DNA from: Aphelocoma coerulescens
Taxonomy: Eukaryota; Chordata; Aves; Passeriformes; Corvidae
DNA length: 64,000 nucleotides
Direction: 5' to 3'
Assembly: GCF_041296385.1 (NCBI RefSeq)
Contig: NC_091023.1
Coordinates: 22,906,924 to 22,970,923 of the forward strand
Below, one piece after another: positions 31,561-44,079 of the stretch; positions within the stretch are counted from its first letter, which is position 1, and each line of letters starts with the position of its first letter. The notes under the pieces were generated by a model. It saw only the letters and a program-made list of their open reading frames with translations. It was not told the origin of the DNA and searched no databases. The position numbers and the translations under genes are program-made.

Positions 31561-33295
31561 CCTCACAGTGCCTGGTGTGCAGGCAAAGAGGTCCCTCTCC
31601 CACCATTCCCCAGCAAAGCCAAAGCTGCCATCGTCTTTGCTCTTCTGTAGCCCCAAGGTATGTCCAGTCTTTAGTAAATGACAGTAGAAATGAATCCTCC
31701 TCATGTTAAGGATGGAAAAAACTTTTTATAAATGATAACAAAGAACCCAAAAGTCAAAACTGGGATTCAGATACCCCTGAAATATTAATTAACTTTCGAG
31801 TAAAATCTGGGTTTCTGCAGTCTAGCAGTATTATGGTCTTTTTTTTTTCTTATTCTGTGCCCCCTAATATTTATTTTAACTTTACTCTAGATGTTAGAGA
31901 TAGAAGCTTTGGAGATATGTTGTTAATGCATATAGTGCTGAATTGATCTTTATAAAATACTAGTGGTATAATCTCACAGCCATCAGAATGGTGATCCTGA
32001 TTTCAGCTCCATATTAGTCTGTCAGGGTTCAAATAGGGAATTAAGACTATTTTAATTATTTTTTTTCTATTACTGTGCACAAAAAACATTAAGAAATTTC
32101 CTTGGCACATCCATTTTCTTTTTAGTAAAAATTACCTGCCATCCATGAGAAAAGATCCCATTTGATGTATAAATATAGTACATTTTTGTGGCTTGGTAGG
32201 TATATTAATTATCAGTAATTAGATGTGTTGTTGGGACTAGACTGACTGTAAATTTGATGACTTGAAAAGGAATATTCAAGGCAACATGAAAACAAGTCTC
32301 TGGCTTATGAACCAAAAATGCTGTGTTGGGTCCTGATGATGACTTGAACAATCCTATCAACTATAGTGGGATGAAGAATGGCCCACAGGGCTGTCTTCAT
32401 ATGGTATCTTGCCAAACACACTTTAAATTGTCTTGAAATCAATAGATCGATGAACCCTCTTGCTGTATATAGATCTATATATCTAACCAGCCTGCTGGAG
32501 AAGGACAGGAACAAGCAAGTTGTGGGTGTATGGAATCATTGAAATGCTGTGGCACCACAGATGTGAGAGTGGGAAGGGAACGTGGGCAATGGCAGGAGGA
32601 CAAGGGGAGCTGGGAGGAGAAAGGAGGTGTGAGAGAGGAACAGCCTTTTCTGTCCCTGGTTAAAGGATAATATTTCAAGGATCTGATGGGACACAAAGGT
32701 CTGGAAGGGTTTTGATGAGGAAATGAAAGAAAAAATATCTTGAGAGATGGTGGAAATTCTGTACTGTGAGGAGCAGTAGTTTGGGTCACTATTAGGCTGT
32801 TAGAGGAAATGAACTCTGGAGCAGTGGTGGAGAGGAGCACACACTCCAGAAGAGAGGGAAGAAGCAAAGAAAGGGGAAGCAACTGAATTCAAATAGTAGT
32901 GATAGTACAAAGGTCTTTTCTTTTAAGACTTTGGAAAACCAAGAGTTTTCTGATTTGTGGGTCAAGCTTGCACCAGATAGGTGTTGAGGGAGCATCCAGC
33001 AAGATTGCTATTGTATAAAGAAAGGGCAAACTTTGCCAGAAGTATCCAATACCAGGAAATATCTAGCAGAAAAGAAATCACCAGAACCTGTAGTGATCTA
33101 GTCTGTGCAATGCCACTGCCTTCACTGAGGTTTCACAGTCAGTGGAGGCAGGGAAACAACCACCTTGAGCTTTTAAGGAATTGTTGGTCCATGTGTTTCC
33201 CCTGGTGACACTGGTGCAAATCCAGGGCAATCCCACCAAAGCTGGAGATTGCTCTGGCTTTCCGCCGGGTACGGACGCTTGGGTTTGGCCAATGG
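31561..33295. other. Gene-free interval
   Basis: AT-rich to mixed sequence with no gene. A perfect 16-bp palindrome, TATATAGATCTATATA, lies at 32466-32481. Overlapping minus-strand frames at 32475-32995 show no domain. Confidence 0.4.
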
Positions 33296-33319
33296 AGGTC
33301 ACTCACACAAGTGTGACCT
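33296..33319. promoter_or_regulatory. Inverted pair of nuclear-receptor half-sites, spacing 12
   Basis: AGGTCA at 33296-33301 faces TGACCT at 33314-33319. The pair sits in a wider hairpin with arms GAGGTCAC and GTGACCTC. Known high-affinity nuclear-receptor palindromes usually have spacing 0-3, though COUP-type receptors tolerate variable spacing. Function is unproven. Confidence 0.2.
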
Positions 33320-35559
33320 CACTGCAGTTGGTGCTGCTCTACACTTGAGGTGATTGAGTGAAGAAGTTGGCTCAGTTGCTGCTGAGGAAACACAGTGTTC
33401 ATGTTTCTAAGTGTTACTTTAAATATAGGGGATTTTCTTTTCACATTTGTTATTCAGAGCTAAAAAGGGGCTGGTCTTTTCTAGCTAAATCAAAATGTTA
33501 CTTTAGGGTTTTCTTTTTTTTGTACCTCCTTTCTCCTTTACCACAAACCATCTACTTTTACATTTCCTAAAAGCTTTCTGGATTGAACAAGAATAAATTC
33601 TGTGCTCTTCTGCAAGAAGGTTTAGCTTTGTTGCCCACTAAGCAGCAGTGCCCCTTGTCACCAGCCAAGAAATGGGTCCAGTGCATTCAAATTTCATATA
33701 ATACGTGGCTGTTACAGGGAGGGACAAATGGGCCCCCTTCATGCCCCCACTTGCTTGGTGGGTTCTTCTCTTTTGGTTTATTTTCTGTTGGTTCTCATTC
33801 TGCCTCACTGCTGGGTGAGGTGTATCTCTGTGTTACACTGCTCTTAAAATTGAGAGATTTAAAATTTTTCAACCACTGATTATTTTAAGAAAAGGTTTTG
33901 AAATGAAGAGTTTCCAGCAGCATTGACAGGGCGAAACTCATCCCCTTTGTCCATGAGCTTCCCTTGGTGAAGGAGCACTGGGCAGAGTGTTTAGGTTATT
34001 TAAAAGAAGATTTTCCCAATGTTTTTAGTGCAAAATGCATTCAACTTTGCATAGGAATTAATAATTGGGGATGTGTGGCTGCCTGTCGCTGTGTTGCAGC
34101 AGGGATGATGAGAGTGCCTGCCCCTGCTCAGGGCTCATCCCTCTTGCTGCATCCTGGAACCGGAGGCTGGGGAAGCTGAGGAGCATGGGCTGTCAAAGGG
34201 AGAGATGGGACACAAATCAAGGCACATGTAAGGCTTTCCTCTGCTCTTAATCAGATTATTTGCAGCTTTTTTTGCTGATTTGCATGAAAGCAGAGTTGTG
34301 AGTTTATTAAACACTGCTGTAATGACTTTAGCACTGCTTAGGCACATCATCTGGAGCCATCTCCTCCATGCAGGGCCCTTTAGGGAGAGGGTGGCAGAGT
34401 GAGAATGACAAATGGGATCAGGATGCTTTTCATATGAATGGGTAGTACAGACAGGGTGCTCTGGGGAGCCTGGGGAGGGCAGGCAGGGAAATCTGGGACT
34501 AGGTGCTGTGCAAAGCAAACCCTGCCTGTTTTGAAAGATGGAGATGATGTGCTGCAATGTTACCAGTGGGAAAGGATGAGCAGGTGGGAGAAGAATGACA
34601 AACACTTTCACTTTGATTCTGGAACATTGTGGTGGTCGGGCACGAGGAGTTTGCTGTTTGTTGGTTTGTTCTTGCCTTGCTGCTCAGATGACGAGCCACA
34701 TGCTTTGTGTGAGGGGGAGCTGCAAAGATTGCACCTTGCTAAAGTCCTGTGAGTCCTCCAAAGACAAGAGTAAGTACACTGTCTACCCCAAAATACAAAG
34801 ATGATGCTGGAAAGCCAGGCAGGATGGGACAGGTGAGGAGGTGACAGCTCAGACCTACATCAGGATGTTGCAATGGGAGCTGCAGATCGTCACCCTCTTT
34901 GTTAACATGTTAACACTGCTAACATTCCACCAGACTGCAGAAAAAGGTTTAAAAAAATGCATTTTGTTTTCTTTAGTGGGTAAATGAGCCACAGGTCCCT
35001 GCAGGGGAGGCACAGTGCACTGCCCCAGGATGCTCAGCTCTCTGCAGGGGATGGGATGGGATGCAGGGAAGCACTGGGCAATCCTCTGGCCCACACCAGG
35101 AGCACATCCACCCCGGTGCTGCTCTGATGCTCCCCATATTTGGTGGTCTTTAATTTGGCATTACATACTCGGGGCTTGTCTGCAGCTCGTATGATTCAAA
35201 GTTCTCCATGGGGTCTAATGTACAAGGCCTGGCCTGTTTTCATTAGGTTTCCTGAGCTCTCCTCCCTTCTCCCCAGTGTTGCTGCACAAAGACACTTTTG
35301 TCAGGCGATGTTGGACTCTCCTCAAAATCCAAGCACTTTCAGGAAAGGACTTGGAAGTCTATCTTCTCAGTTTCCATATCCCTTTGCCCTCTGCTCTGGC
35401 ATTTGGTTTGATTGGTTGTAGAGTCGTCCTTTTTTTTTCCCCCTACTTCTTTTTGTTGATCTGTCTGCTCCGGAGTCTATCTTGCAGAGAAGAAAGTGTA
35501 TTGCAAATCGTGCGAGCCAGCTCCCTGAATTATTGCACATTTTAAAGTATTAACTCCTT
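33320..35559. other. Gene-free interval
   Basis: No gene or recognised repeat. A (GGGAT)n-like patch, GGGATGGGATGGGATG, lies at 35047-35062. A splice-acceptor-like CTCCTCCCTTCTCCCCAG near 35258-35275 is followed by an open stretch (35276-35545, 89 codons) without a recognisable domain. The minus-strand 158-codon frame at 34135-34611 likewise has no domain. Confidence 0.4.
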
Positions 35560-36130
35560 CAGTCCTTGGCTGGTTTAAGTGCTAGGACCAAAATCATGAT
35601 AGGAATGTTAAAGGAGTATTATTATATTTTATGTTCACTGCCACAAGTTTAGTAAGAAATTTAATCCCCCGTCTCTTGCTCACACTCTCTCTCTCTGCCT
35701 CTTGAGAAAAAAAAAAGAAAAAAAAAAAAAGGAGGAAAACTGGCACCAAACTTCCATTTGACTTGGCAACTTTTTCACTAATGTGATTTGATATGCTTTA
35801 CTAGAAAGGGTAACGTGCTAATGTTTCAGAAGAAGCCGATTTTCTATTAGTGAAAGTATGGTGTATATAAAAGATCAGGCATTGCTATTAAACTCTTCAA
35901 TCAATGAATTTATAGCCCATTCTAAGTGGTAATGATATAATGGAATGCAATCATTTAATATTGGAAAATATGTTTGGTTTGACGTTTTGGGGATTCCAGG
36001 AAATACTGCTATTTATATAACTGCATCTGTGCAAAAATTAAAAACAGGGAAAAAAGGAGGATTATAAAAGCAAACCCAGCCAAATTGTTTGAAATCAATC
36101 TATCCAATATGCTTTCATAATGTATTATAT
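35560..36130. promoter_or_regulatory. Candidate conserved non-coding element, AT-rich
   Basis: Complex AT-rich DNA flanks a simple-sequence core. To its right lie TTTCACTAATGTGATTTGATATGC, GTAACGTGCTAATGTTTC, TTAAACTCTTCAATCAATGAAT and AAGTGGTAATGATATAATGG, with several TAAT homeodomain cores and few CpGs. This begins the longest continuous stretch of such texture in the window (35.6-37.6 kb). Confidence 0.33.
35685..35740. repeat. (CT)6 followed by A/G-rich tract
   Basis: A (CT)6 run at 35685-35696 is followed within a few bases by an almost pure purine stretch (35704-35740). That stretch includes ten A, one G, then thirteen A. Confidence 0.8.
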
Positions 36131-36639
36131 AAAAATCATGTTTGCTCTTCTCATGTATCTGTTTGCTCAGACTATGCATCATGATTTATGCACCCCAAGT
36201 ACCGATACCATGAGTAGTGTGGTGGGTACTACTTTGTTTCACACATTTCTAAGCCAGTTTGTGGACTACTTCTTTGAGGGCAGAGGTGGAAATAGTGTTT
36301 CTGCCTATGGGATATAATTATATTACAATTCCTCCAGAAGAGGACTAAGTACAGCCCCAATGTTTCAATTAATAATGCACTGTCAGCTCTGAGGGATGAT
36401 ATGAAACTGTATTGGATCAAAGATTGTCAGCATCTGACAGGGCTGTTGCTCTCCCTGCTTTCCTTTTTCCTCTTTTTTTATGTGCCTGATTGACTCTGTG
36501 CAGTTTTTGAAGAATAATATTTTGTTTGAAAGTAAAATATTACATTCTTGCAAGCCTGATTAGGTTACTTTTAGGGGTGGGAGTTGGTTCCTTGCCGTAT
36601 ATGAGCAGATATTAAGCTCCTTCCATTATATTTTAACAT
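36131..36639. other. AT-rich gene-free interval
   Basis: AT-rich, with no simple repeat array and no gene. Short frames show no domain. It separates two candidate conserved blocks and may belong to the same regulatory region. Confidence 0.35.
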
Positions 36640-37560
36640 CTAACATCTTGCATGTACCTTTTAATTGTTAATGTGGTCAGGAAATAAATTCACTGTCTAT
36701 GGGGAACTAAGAATAATTTTCCAAATTTCATTCTCTCTAGCCAGTTGCTCAGAAATGAAGTGCTTTGGTTAATAATGTATTTAAGATATTTGCAAGATCT
36801 CAGTTTAATATTTGTTCTGTATTTACATGAAATTTTCACCAAAAGAGAAAGTGTAATTAAAGTACATTTAGTTTTTGGTAGCATTTAGCACTGGCTTGAA
36901 ACACACTACTAAAAATTACAAAATCATTTTGCAGACGAATAGGAAAATATTATTTGAAATCTGACAAGGTTTATTTGAAATAATGCTTACTTTAAAAAAT
37001 AACTCCTTTTAGGTCTTACAATTCTACACTTCTTACTGAAAAATGGTTTCCCAGTAGCATACATATCCTATATCAACGTAACTAAATTTATATTGTTATA
37101 AATTTTTGAGGTTGGATTCTTGAGTTTTGAAATTAAATAACCACAGTTAACTGTATTAAACGTAGACTTGAATTTGATCGAAAATAAGTAAAGCACTTAT
37201 GACAACCTCTGTAAATGCTTAAATACTTTAGTTGTGTTTGTGAGCATTAAATTGTATTAAAAGGAGCCAACACTGAGCATACAAGCTCCTGTGGGACAGC
37301 TTGGACTTTTGGGAGATTAAAAAATCGTGCATTAATGAAATTCTGCAAGTTTTTTATTTAATAGATAGTGCTTCTCAGGGTATGCAAAATAATTGGCAGC
37401 GGAATGCTATATGCATCTTTACACTCACACCACATAATGTATATAATTACTTGGAGAAACTGCTTAACTTTAATGGGGCGTTTCTTGATCATATAATAGG
37501 AAAACTAACAGCTTTAATTAAGATTTATGAAGCAGAGAGGTAATATATTCAGCTAAATTA
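36640..37560. promoter_or_regulatory. Candidate cluster of conserved non-coding elements
   Basis: About 900 bases of AT-rich but complex sequence, very poor in CpG. It has repeated TAAT/ATTA cores (CTTTTAATTGTTAATGTGG, TGGTTAATAATGTATTTAAG, GAAAGTGTAATTAAAGTAC, GTGCATTAATGAAATTCTGC, ACAGCTTTAATTAAGATTTATG). An 80-codon plus-strand frame (37301-37543) covers the right part. Its composition is Ile/Asn/Leu-rich as expected from AT-rich DNA, and I recognise no domain. The region looks like dense homeodomain-responsive enhancer DNA, but conservation must be tested. Confidence 0.35.
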
Positions 37561-37596
37561 GGTAACTATTGGTGGGTAGTGTATTTTTAAGCAATT

Positions 37597-37640
37597 AAAG
37601 GCCCGATCCTGCAGCTCTTTTGCTGTGCAAGCCATCGCCA
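37597..37640. mobile_element. Possible palindromic repeat end
   Basis: AAGGCCCGATCCTGCAGCTC matches the start of the GGCCCGATCCTGCA... MITE-like elements seen elsewhere in this window. Only the terminal 20 bases fit convincingly. Confidence 0.3.
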
Positions 37641-39459
37641 ACTCGTGCAAGGAGTCCTGCTGCCACGGGAGGGAGGGCTGTGGGAGTGGGGCTGGATCTT
37701 GCCGGAGTGTTTTGCCATCCCTAAGGTATGGCAGAAAAGAGCTGTGGATATATGCTGGGTTTATTCCTGGTTTTGGACCCAGCTTTGAGTAGTTTTTCCT
37801 ACTCCAAGTACTTGGCACGTAGCAATCACCAGAACGAAGCACTTGGCATCACCCTTGGCGGCTCGTGCGAGTGGTGGATCAGCTCCAAGGAGGTCTCATC
37901 ACTCGAGGGAAGTGCAAGCAAGGCTGTTTGGAGATAAGTTGGAGCGAGGAGCAAGCAGGGAATTGTTTCCATCTGGAAAACTCTCTGTCAGAGGAGAGGT
38001 GCAAGGGGCTCTTGGAAGGGCTGTGTTGTGTGGTGGGGCAGCATGTGGGGTGCACTGCTGGTCATTTGCTGGAGAACCCCACAGATATGTGCAGAAAGAA
38101 AATGGGATTGGGCCAGAATCTTTTGAATTTCCATGGTGCCGACTTCCATTCTGTTTTTTTCGTGTGTTGTATGATGAATTTTATTTTTGTTCCCATTAAA
38201 CCACAGGTGAATGTGTGTCTCAGGTCTGAACATGGCCAATCTCTGCATTCCTGCTGCACCCTTGCATGTCTGTAAAACTGGTCAGCCATGCATAGTCCTT
38301 ATTTCAAAAAATGTTCCCAATTTGAAACCACACCTGTACACAACCAATCTTCTCTAAATGGTTAATTTCTACCCAAGCACACCTGAGCAGAAATCACTGC
38401 TTTTCTGAAGTACAAGCACCTGATCAAGAGATCCTGTGAACTGAATATGAGGAATGTCTGAATCAGTGAGGGATTGATTTATTATTTAAAAGTGGACCAG
38501 ACACTGTAATACAGTTTAATGCCTGGTAGAAATTAAAAGTTCCACTCCACAGAAATCTTTAGAAGGCTTCTTTACAATTGCAAAATGGGGAAACTTTACC
38601 AAAACCATGGGTTGGCCACTTTTTCTGCTGGGATGTGAACTCTTTTCTAGTTTTTCTTATGCAAGTGCCTTTTGAACTCAGTGTTAGCCATGTTACTTGG
38701 AAGTTACTTGGACTACCAAGAATAAATTTGTCTTATGGTGGGGTTTAGTTTGTTTTGTTTTCCCTGTGCTCAGACTAGTTCCCCATTTAAACTGGAGGAA
38801 CTTGCACTATCTGAACTAAGTAGAAACAGAACTGCTAAGGAAATAAGTGGTCCTTGAGCTCTAGGATGTGGGAGGAATTGAATACATTTGGTATCCCTCA
38901 AATATATTCAGTTCCTCTGTGTTGCTGCCCTGTATCTTGCCCCAGTTCCTCAGCTCAGTTCTTGTTGTTTCCCTGGTGCTCATTGTGCCTTTGACGAAAG
39001 GAAGAAACCTCCCAAATTTGCTTGTTGGCTGCAAGTGTCAGCTGGTGACACCTCTCAGCCCAAAACTTTATAGGGAAAGCAAATGGGGCAACCCCAATTT
39101 TCATTTAAAATACAGAGAATTTCCAGCACCACTTGTAGAAAAGCAGCACTTGAAAACATTTCCTGGAGCACCAAGCCCAATACCTCATTAAACAAAAACT
39201 ATCTCATGGTTTTTGGTCCCCCTTCTCCTAATTCATGACTTTTTCATCCTGCACGTTGCAGTGTGCAGTTTTGGGGTCAGTCAGAGACACTGGCCCCAAA
39301 CTCAGCCCGTCGGTGCCCGTGCTTTCTCTGCATGCCACGCTTGAAAGCTCACATATCATCCAGGCCATATTTCTAATGAATCTGGCTTGGGAAAAATATG
39401 AGCACTAAACAGAAGAGTAGGGCCGTGGGAAGTACATTTTTAAAAGTACACCCAACCAG
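37641..39459. other. Gene-free interval
   Basis: No gene or recognised repeat. Overlapping frames at 37843-38289 on both strands (up to 136 codons) have no domain. Confidence 0.4.
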
Positions 39460-39735
39460 ATAAATAGACTTTTTAAACCCAAAATAAACAGATAGAGAAA
39501 ACTCACTTAGGCAAAGGATGCATAAATTATCTTTACCCTGAGGATGCAGTAAGTTATTCCCTCTTTACATTCAAAACCTCTGTTTTCCAAGTCCGTATTT
39601 CATGTCTAATCACTAAGAATGCCCTCTTTGACTTCACCCGTGCCTGCAATCATGCCCTTTCCTGAGAAGGGCCCATTTGTCATGTGGGGAAAGAGGGTTT
39701 AATTAAGTAGGGAAAATGTACCTAAGGTGGAAACT
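39460..39735. promoter_or_regulatory. Weak candidate conserved non-coding element
   Basis: Complex sequence with GATGCATAAATTATC near 39508, CATGTCTAATCACTAAGAATG near 39601 and GGTTTAATTAAGTAGGG near 39696. CCTTTCCTGAGAAGGGCCC near 39656 contains a short inverted repeat, CCTTTCctgAGAAGG. There are no simple repeats and conservation is unknown. Confidence 0.22.
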
Positions 39736-42700
39736 GAGCTCTGGCCATGTTTCCATAGAAAATACATGAAAAAAATATGTACAGATGAGCCTAAACTTTT
39801 TTTTCTTTATGAAAAGACATTTATTGGTTCCCCACTTTACTCTTCAAAACCCAAAGAGCTTCTGGGTAAGATAGATGGGAGTCCTACATAAAAGAACAAG
39901 GGTGGAATGTGCATTTATCCCCCTCAAAAAAATACATTTTTCAAATTCACTTTTTTTTCCCCTTCATTTCCCTTTTTCCTCTGGGAACCCAGCAAATGTC
40001 TCTGTTTTGTGCTCCAAAGAGAGTCAAGGTTTTTACAGGGAGGGGTCAGGAAAAAAAGGCAATTTGCAGATCCCATGCTAAAATTCTTAGTATTCCTTTA
40101 AAACAAAACAAAAAAAAGAGAGAGAAACAAAGGGGGAAACTATCAAGGGAAAGTATTTAAATTACTGGAAGGTTAGGGGAAACCTTAATTTTCATGCCAG
40201 CAAAAAGTTTACACGGGTTCATATCTGAGCTTTACTTACTGTAGTGCTTAATTGCATATGATAACTTATGATGAAAAATGCAGCCACACACAGAACCTAT
40301 ACCTTGTTCTTGAGTTGCAATGTATGCAAAAATGCAAAAGGGATCTGCCTGTAGATTTTCCTAAGTTTTCAGGACAAGCAGGGTGTTTTTTAAGCAAATC
40401 CATGGTCACAGTTTAGCTCCAGCCTGTAACTCTGGCTCCTCAGCAGCCCAGTGGGTCTCTGTGTTCCCACATGTTTGTTTTCCGTGGGACTCTTTGCATC
40501 CTTAGGCCATTGTAACAATCTTTTTGATTTCTCTAAGTTGGTATTTAGTTAAAGTTTTGCCAGGCAAAGACAGACAGCTGCTCTGATGGGGCAGTACAGC
40601 TGGGTACTGGAAGACAGGCTGCTACTTGGCCAGTCCTTGAATTTCCACGCTGTCACCTTGTTCCCACTGACAAAACATGCCCCAGAGTGGCTTTGCAGGT
40701 GCTGGTGTGCTGAGATAGTGCTTTGAAAGAGGCATATTGTAAAGGGCTGCTTCTGCTTCTCTTAAAGTTGTGGCAAAACTCACAAACCGGTGAAAAAGAG
40801 AACTGGGTTCATGTTATGCCAGGCTTGGTTACAGTCCAGGCTTTTCTTACGGAACTATTTCCTAGGAAATCTGGGTTTATCTTCTGAAGCCATGAATTAT
40901 TCTTCTCCAAGCTGAAATAAGATGCTGTGGGGACAAAAGGACAAGGGGTAGCAGAGTGACAGAAATGGCAGGTCCTCTCACAGAGCTATGGAAATGTGTC
41001 GACACTTTTGCAGAAGGGATGAGAGAAGCCTTCTTTCTCTTTACATGAAAAGCATGGGGAGGAAAGGAAAAGGGCTGCTGCATTTCTATCATCTATAATC
41101 CTCCACTTAACCTATGAATTAGCCCTTGTGTGAGCAAAAAGGAAAGTTGGTGGCTAAACCATAACCCACCCCCCCAAGAGGGTACAAGTCTTCCTTTTCC
41201 CGTCCTGAGCACTATATATAATGGGCCCCTTGAATTAAGGAGATATATTAAAAAGAACCCTGGCTGGCTTGCCCCATTTTCTTCCTGGCTGTGCATATAT
41301 TTATGTAATGTCCAATACCCCAGGACCAACCTCTTCAGAGCTGGTGTCAAGGTGTAAGGTGCAATTTTAACCTAGTAATTCCATACCCGCTTTAAACTGC
41401 TGGCACGAATGTTGGCAGGAGTAGATGCCTAATTACTCGTTTATACCCAAACTGCAAATTAGGTTTAGCTTCAGTGTGCACTGTGGTTCACAGGGAGGGT
41501 GAAAATATGTGCAGAGTTACCTATAAGGGAGCCTGAGCCAGCAAAAACAAAGACAGTTCAGAAAGTAAAAAATCCCACAGTGAGCTGTACAGTTTGGCCA
41601 AAGACCCTCACTCTGCCATGGCTGATACCACATAACTTTAACAGAAAATATGAGAGGTTTTGAAACAGAAAGGATGAGAGGACTTCTCTGTAGGTTGCCA
41701 CAGAGGGTGAGATTCATCTTGACTATCCTGAGCTGTCTGAATGTTTGGATCCACCTTGATGTGGCACTCAAAGCCCTCTCAGTGGGTGAGAGTGAGAAGA
41801 CCGTAGTGAATCCATCCCTCTGGGGTGTGGTCTCCAATCTTCCTCCATTGAAGGAGGCAGCAAGAGCCTGGGTGTGCCCTTGCTCAGAAGTGCCTTCTCT
41901 AAAGCTAGGTGACATGATTTCTGACTGTAGTTTGGTAGCTGTAGATACTAAAATGCCAGAGTTTGTGGCTATAGTTTATTTTGTGTGGAGCTGGTACGCA
42001 GAGGAGCCCTCACCATCAGCCAGGTCACCTTCTTACCTGGGGGTGAGGTGAGATCCTGAGTACTTGTGTGTTGGAATGCTCTTCTTCCAAGGCTGGGTTG
42101 CATCCACACAGGTTGTGGGAGGGTAGGAGTAAAGCAACTCCATCTGGCCAAAGGGGATTTATCAGCAAATCCATGAATGAAGACAGAAAAATGTGGAGTC
42201 TGTCATTTCTGTTCTCTTGCTCTTTCTGCCAAACCGTGTCTAATGTGTGAACCATTGATGGCAGCTGCTTGGGGCTGGAGGCAAGGAAAATGTCAGTGAC
42301 AGTAGAAGTGTTTGTTTCTGCAGGCAAAAAGATGATGAAATGGGATGTGTGGCTCTTCCAAGGGAAGCTGCGTGTCCACTGAACACAGTGGATCTGTGTT
42401 GTGAGCAAACTCCCAACCAAGAGACTGCTCTATCTCTGGGCAACACCCCCAACAAACCATTGTACCATCCTTGCTGAATATCCCGTTTACCTGAGTCCAG
42501 GAATGCCTTTGTCCTGAAGGAGCAGCAGGCATTTAGCCGTGAGTAGCCTCTGTGCCTGACTGGTGCCGGCCCGCAGCCCGACTGGCCGCAGCGAGCGACG
42601 TGCCATTTTTTATTATGTAGAAGGAAATTTTGCAAATATGCCCAAGGGTGAGGCAACATCAATAAGCAGGGAATGAACGCTCTATTACATTCATTTGGTT

Positions 42701-42852
42701 TCGTAACTTCTGTTGGGTCACAGGGGAGCTGCTAAAGAAAACAAAACAAAATCTCTTGTATGCTGGCTATATTTAGTTGTACAGAGCTTTGCGTTTGTTC
42801 TGGGGCTGAAGAACAGCATGTCCAAACCTGGAGCTTGAGGTTGAGTGTGTAC
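39736..42852. other. Gene-free interval
   Basis: No gene or recognised repeat. A-rich patches lie near 39920 and 40098. A 133-codon plus frame (41650-42051) overlaps a 132-codon minus frame (41517-41915), and a 140-codon minus frame lies at 42240-42662. None has a recognisable domain. A CpG-rich spot, GTGCCGGCCCGCAGCCCGAC, lies near 42562. Confidence 0.4.
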
Positions 42853-42912
42853 TTAAGCCCTGGTCTTGCAAAGGCTTATGCATGTTCCTAACTTTGCACG
42901 TTTTGAGTACAA
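42853..42912. mobile_element. Half of a palindromic MITE-like element
   Basis: TTAAGCCCTGGTCTTGCAAA, GGCTTATGCATGTTCCTAAC and TTTGCACGTTTTGAGTA match in register the half-element GGCCCTGATCCTGCAAAGGCTTATGCACATGCTTAACTTTGCACGTGAGTA. The second half of the palindrome is missing or decayed. The family is the same as the inner element at 15.8 kb. Confidence 0.5.
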
Positions 42913-44079
42913 ATGAGCTTTGGTCTAATGAGCCCGCACACAGGATGTAATGGGAAATGTCTGTAACCTGTGTGGATTATTCCTTCCACACGTCCACAAT
43001 GCTCACACACGTATGGGAGTACAGTGTGTGTTTGTGCTTGTGTGGGGTACGTAGGCATCCTTGAACTGAAGGGAAAAAATGCTGGCCTTTGACTTTCAAT
43101 TGCCTATCCAAATGTGTCTAAAATAGTATCTCATATAAAATAACTCGATTGCGTGTTTCGACATCAAACAAAACTCCCAGCGGTGGCTGGAGGTCCCTGC
43201 AGTGGTGGCCCCTTCTAGTCCACGTGGGCTCTAAAACCAAACAATATGAACCCTTTTCCACCAGAGCATGTGAATACAGCCTCATCATACCTCTACTTCT
43301 CCTTTTATTGTAGCCCACAGGTTGCGGGGTGTTTTTGGAGGGGGGACTTGAAATAATTGATATGTTAAGGAAAGTTAGGATCTGTATGGACCTGTTGTCA
43401 ACAAACAGTGTCTGGATGAATAAAATCAGTCAGTTTATGACAGGAATTTTCACAGGAATTGTAACTAGTTCTTAACAATCAAAGCCCATGAATTAGGTGC
43501 CTTGGAAGCACGGAAGTTAGTGTACGTAGATTTCTTTAGGTTTTTTTTCAAGGTTTTGAGTTTTCTAAGGTAGCTTGGGTGAGAATTTCAGGCCGTCTTC
43601 TCTCATGGAGTAAGCTGCTGCTTCTAATAGTTAAAATCCTTATATATTTGTATAACTCCAAGAGCTGAGGCTTAAAGAAAACTCAAATTTTCAGTACTGA
43701 TGCTAAAATTGGAAGAGTCAGTGGTACACTGAGTTGTGCTATGAATAATAGCACAGTTTATGAGCTTCCAGGGTATTTCTCTTGCCATTGCAGTGTGTTA
43801 TATATTCTGAGTTGACTACCCAGGTGGTCAGATTCATGATGTACCTATTCAATTGAAAAAAGAATTCAAACTTTGATAGTGGGGGATGAGCCATGGAGGT
43901 GTGTCTCCAAAATGCCCTTCTGTGATTAATTTGGGAGGTTCCTGGCGCTGCATTCCCCCAGACCACAAGTAAGTCCCACAGCAGGGACTAAAAGCAAGGC
44001 ACAGCCTTGCAACAGGCATCACTCTCCTTTGTAGCTGATAAAAAATAGGTGAAAACAATACATAAGTTTTTTTGATTAT
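42913..44079. other. Gene-free interval
   Basis: No gene. GCCCATGAATTAGGTGCCTT near 43485 resembles a word of another old repeat, but too little aligns to call it. TG-rich words occur at 42990-43045. Confidence 0.4.

Noticed and set aside
32466..32481. Perfect palindrome TATATAGATCTATATA
   Set aside because: It is short, AT-rich and in a simple TA-type context, so it is likely chance.
35258..35545. Possible exon after a pyrimidine tract and CAG
   Set aside because: The acceptor-like tract is followed by an 89-codon frame with no recognised domain and no clear donor. Such sites are common by chance.
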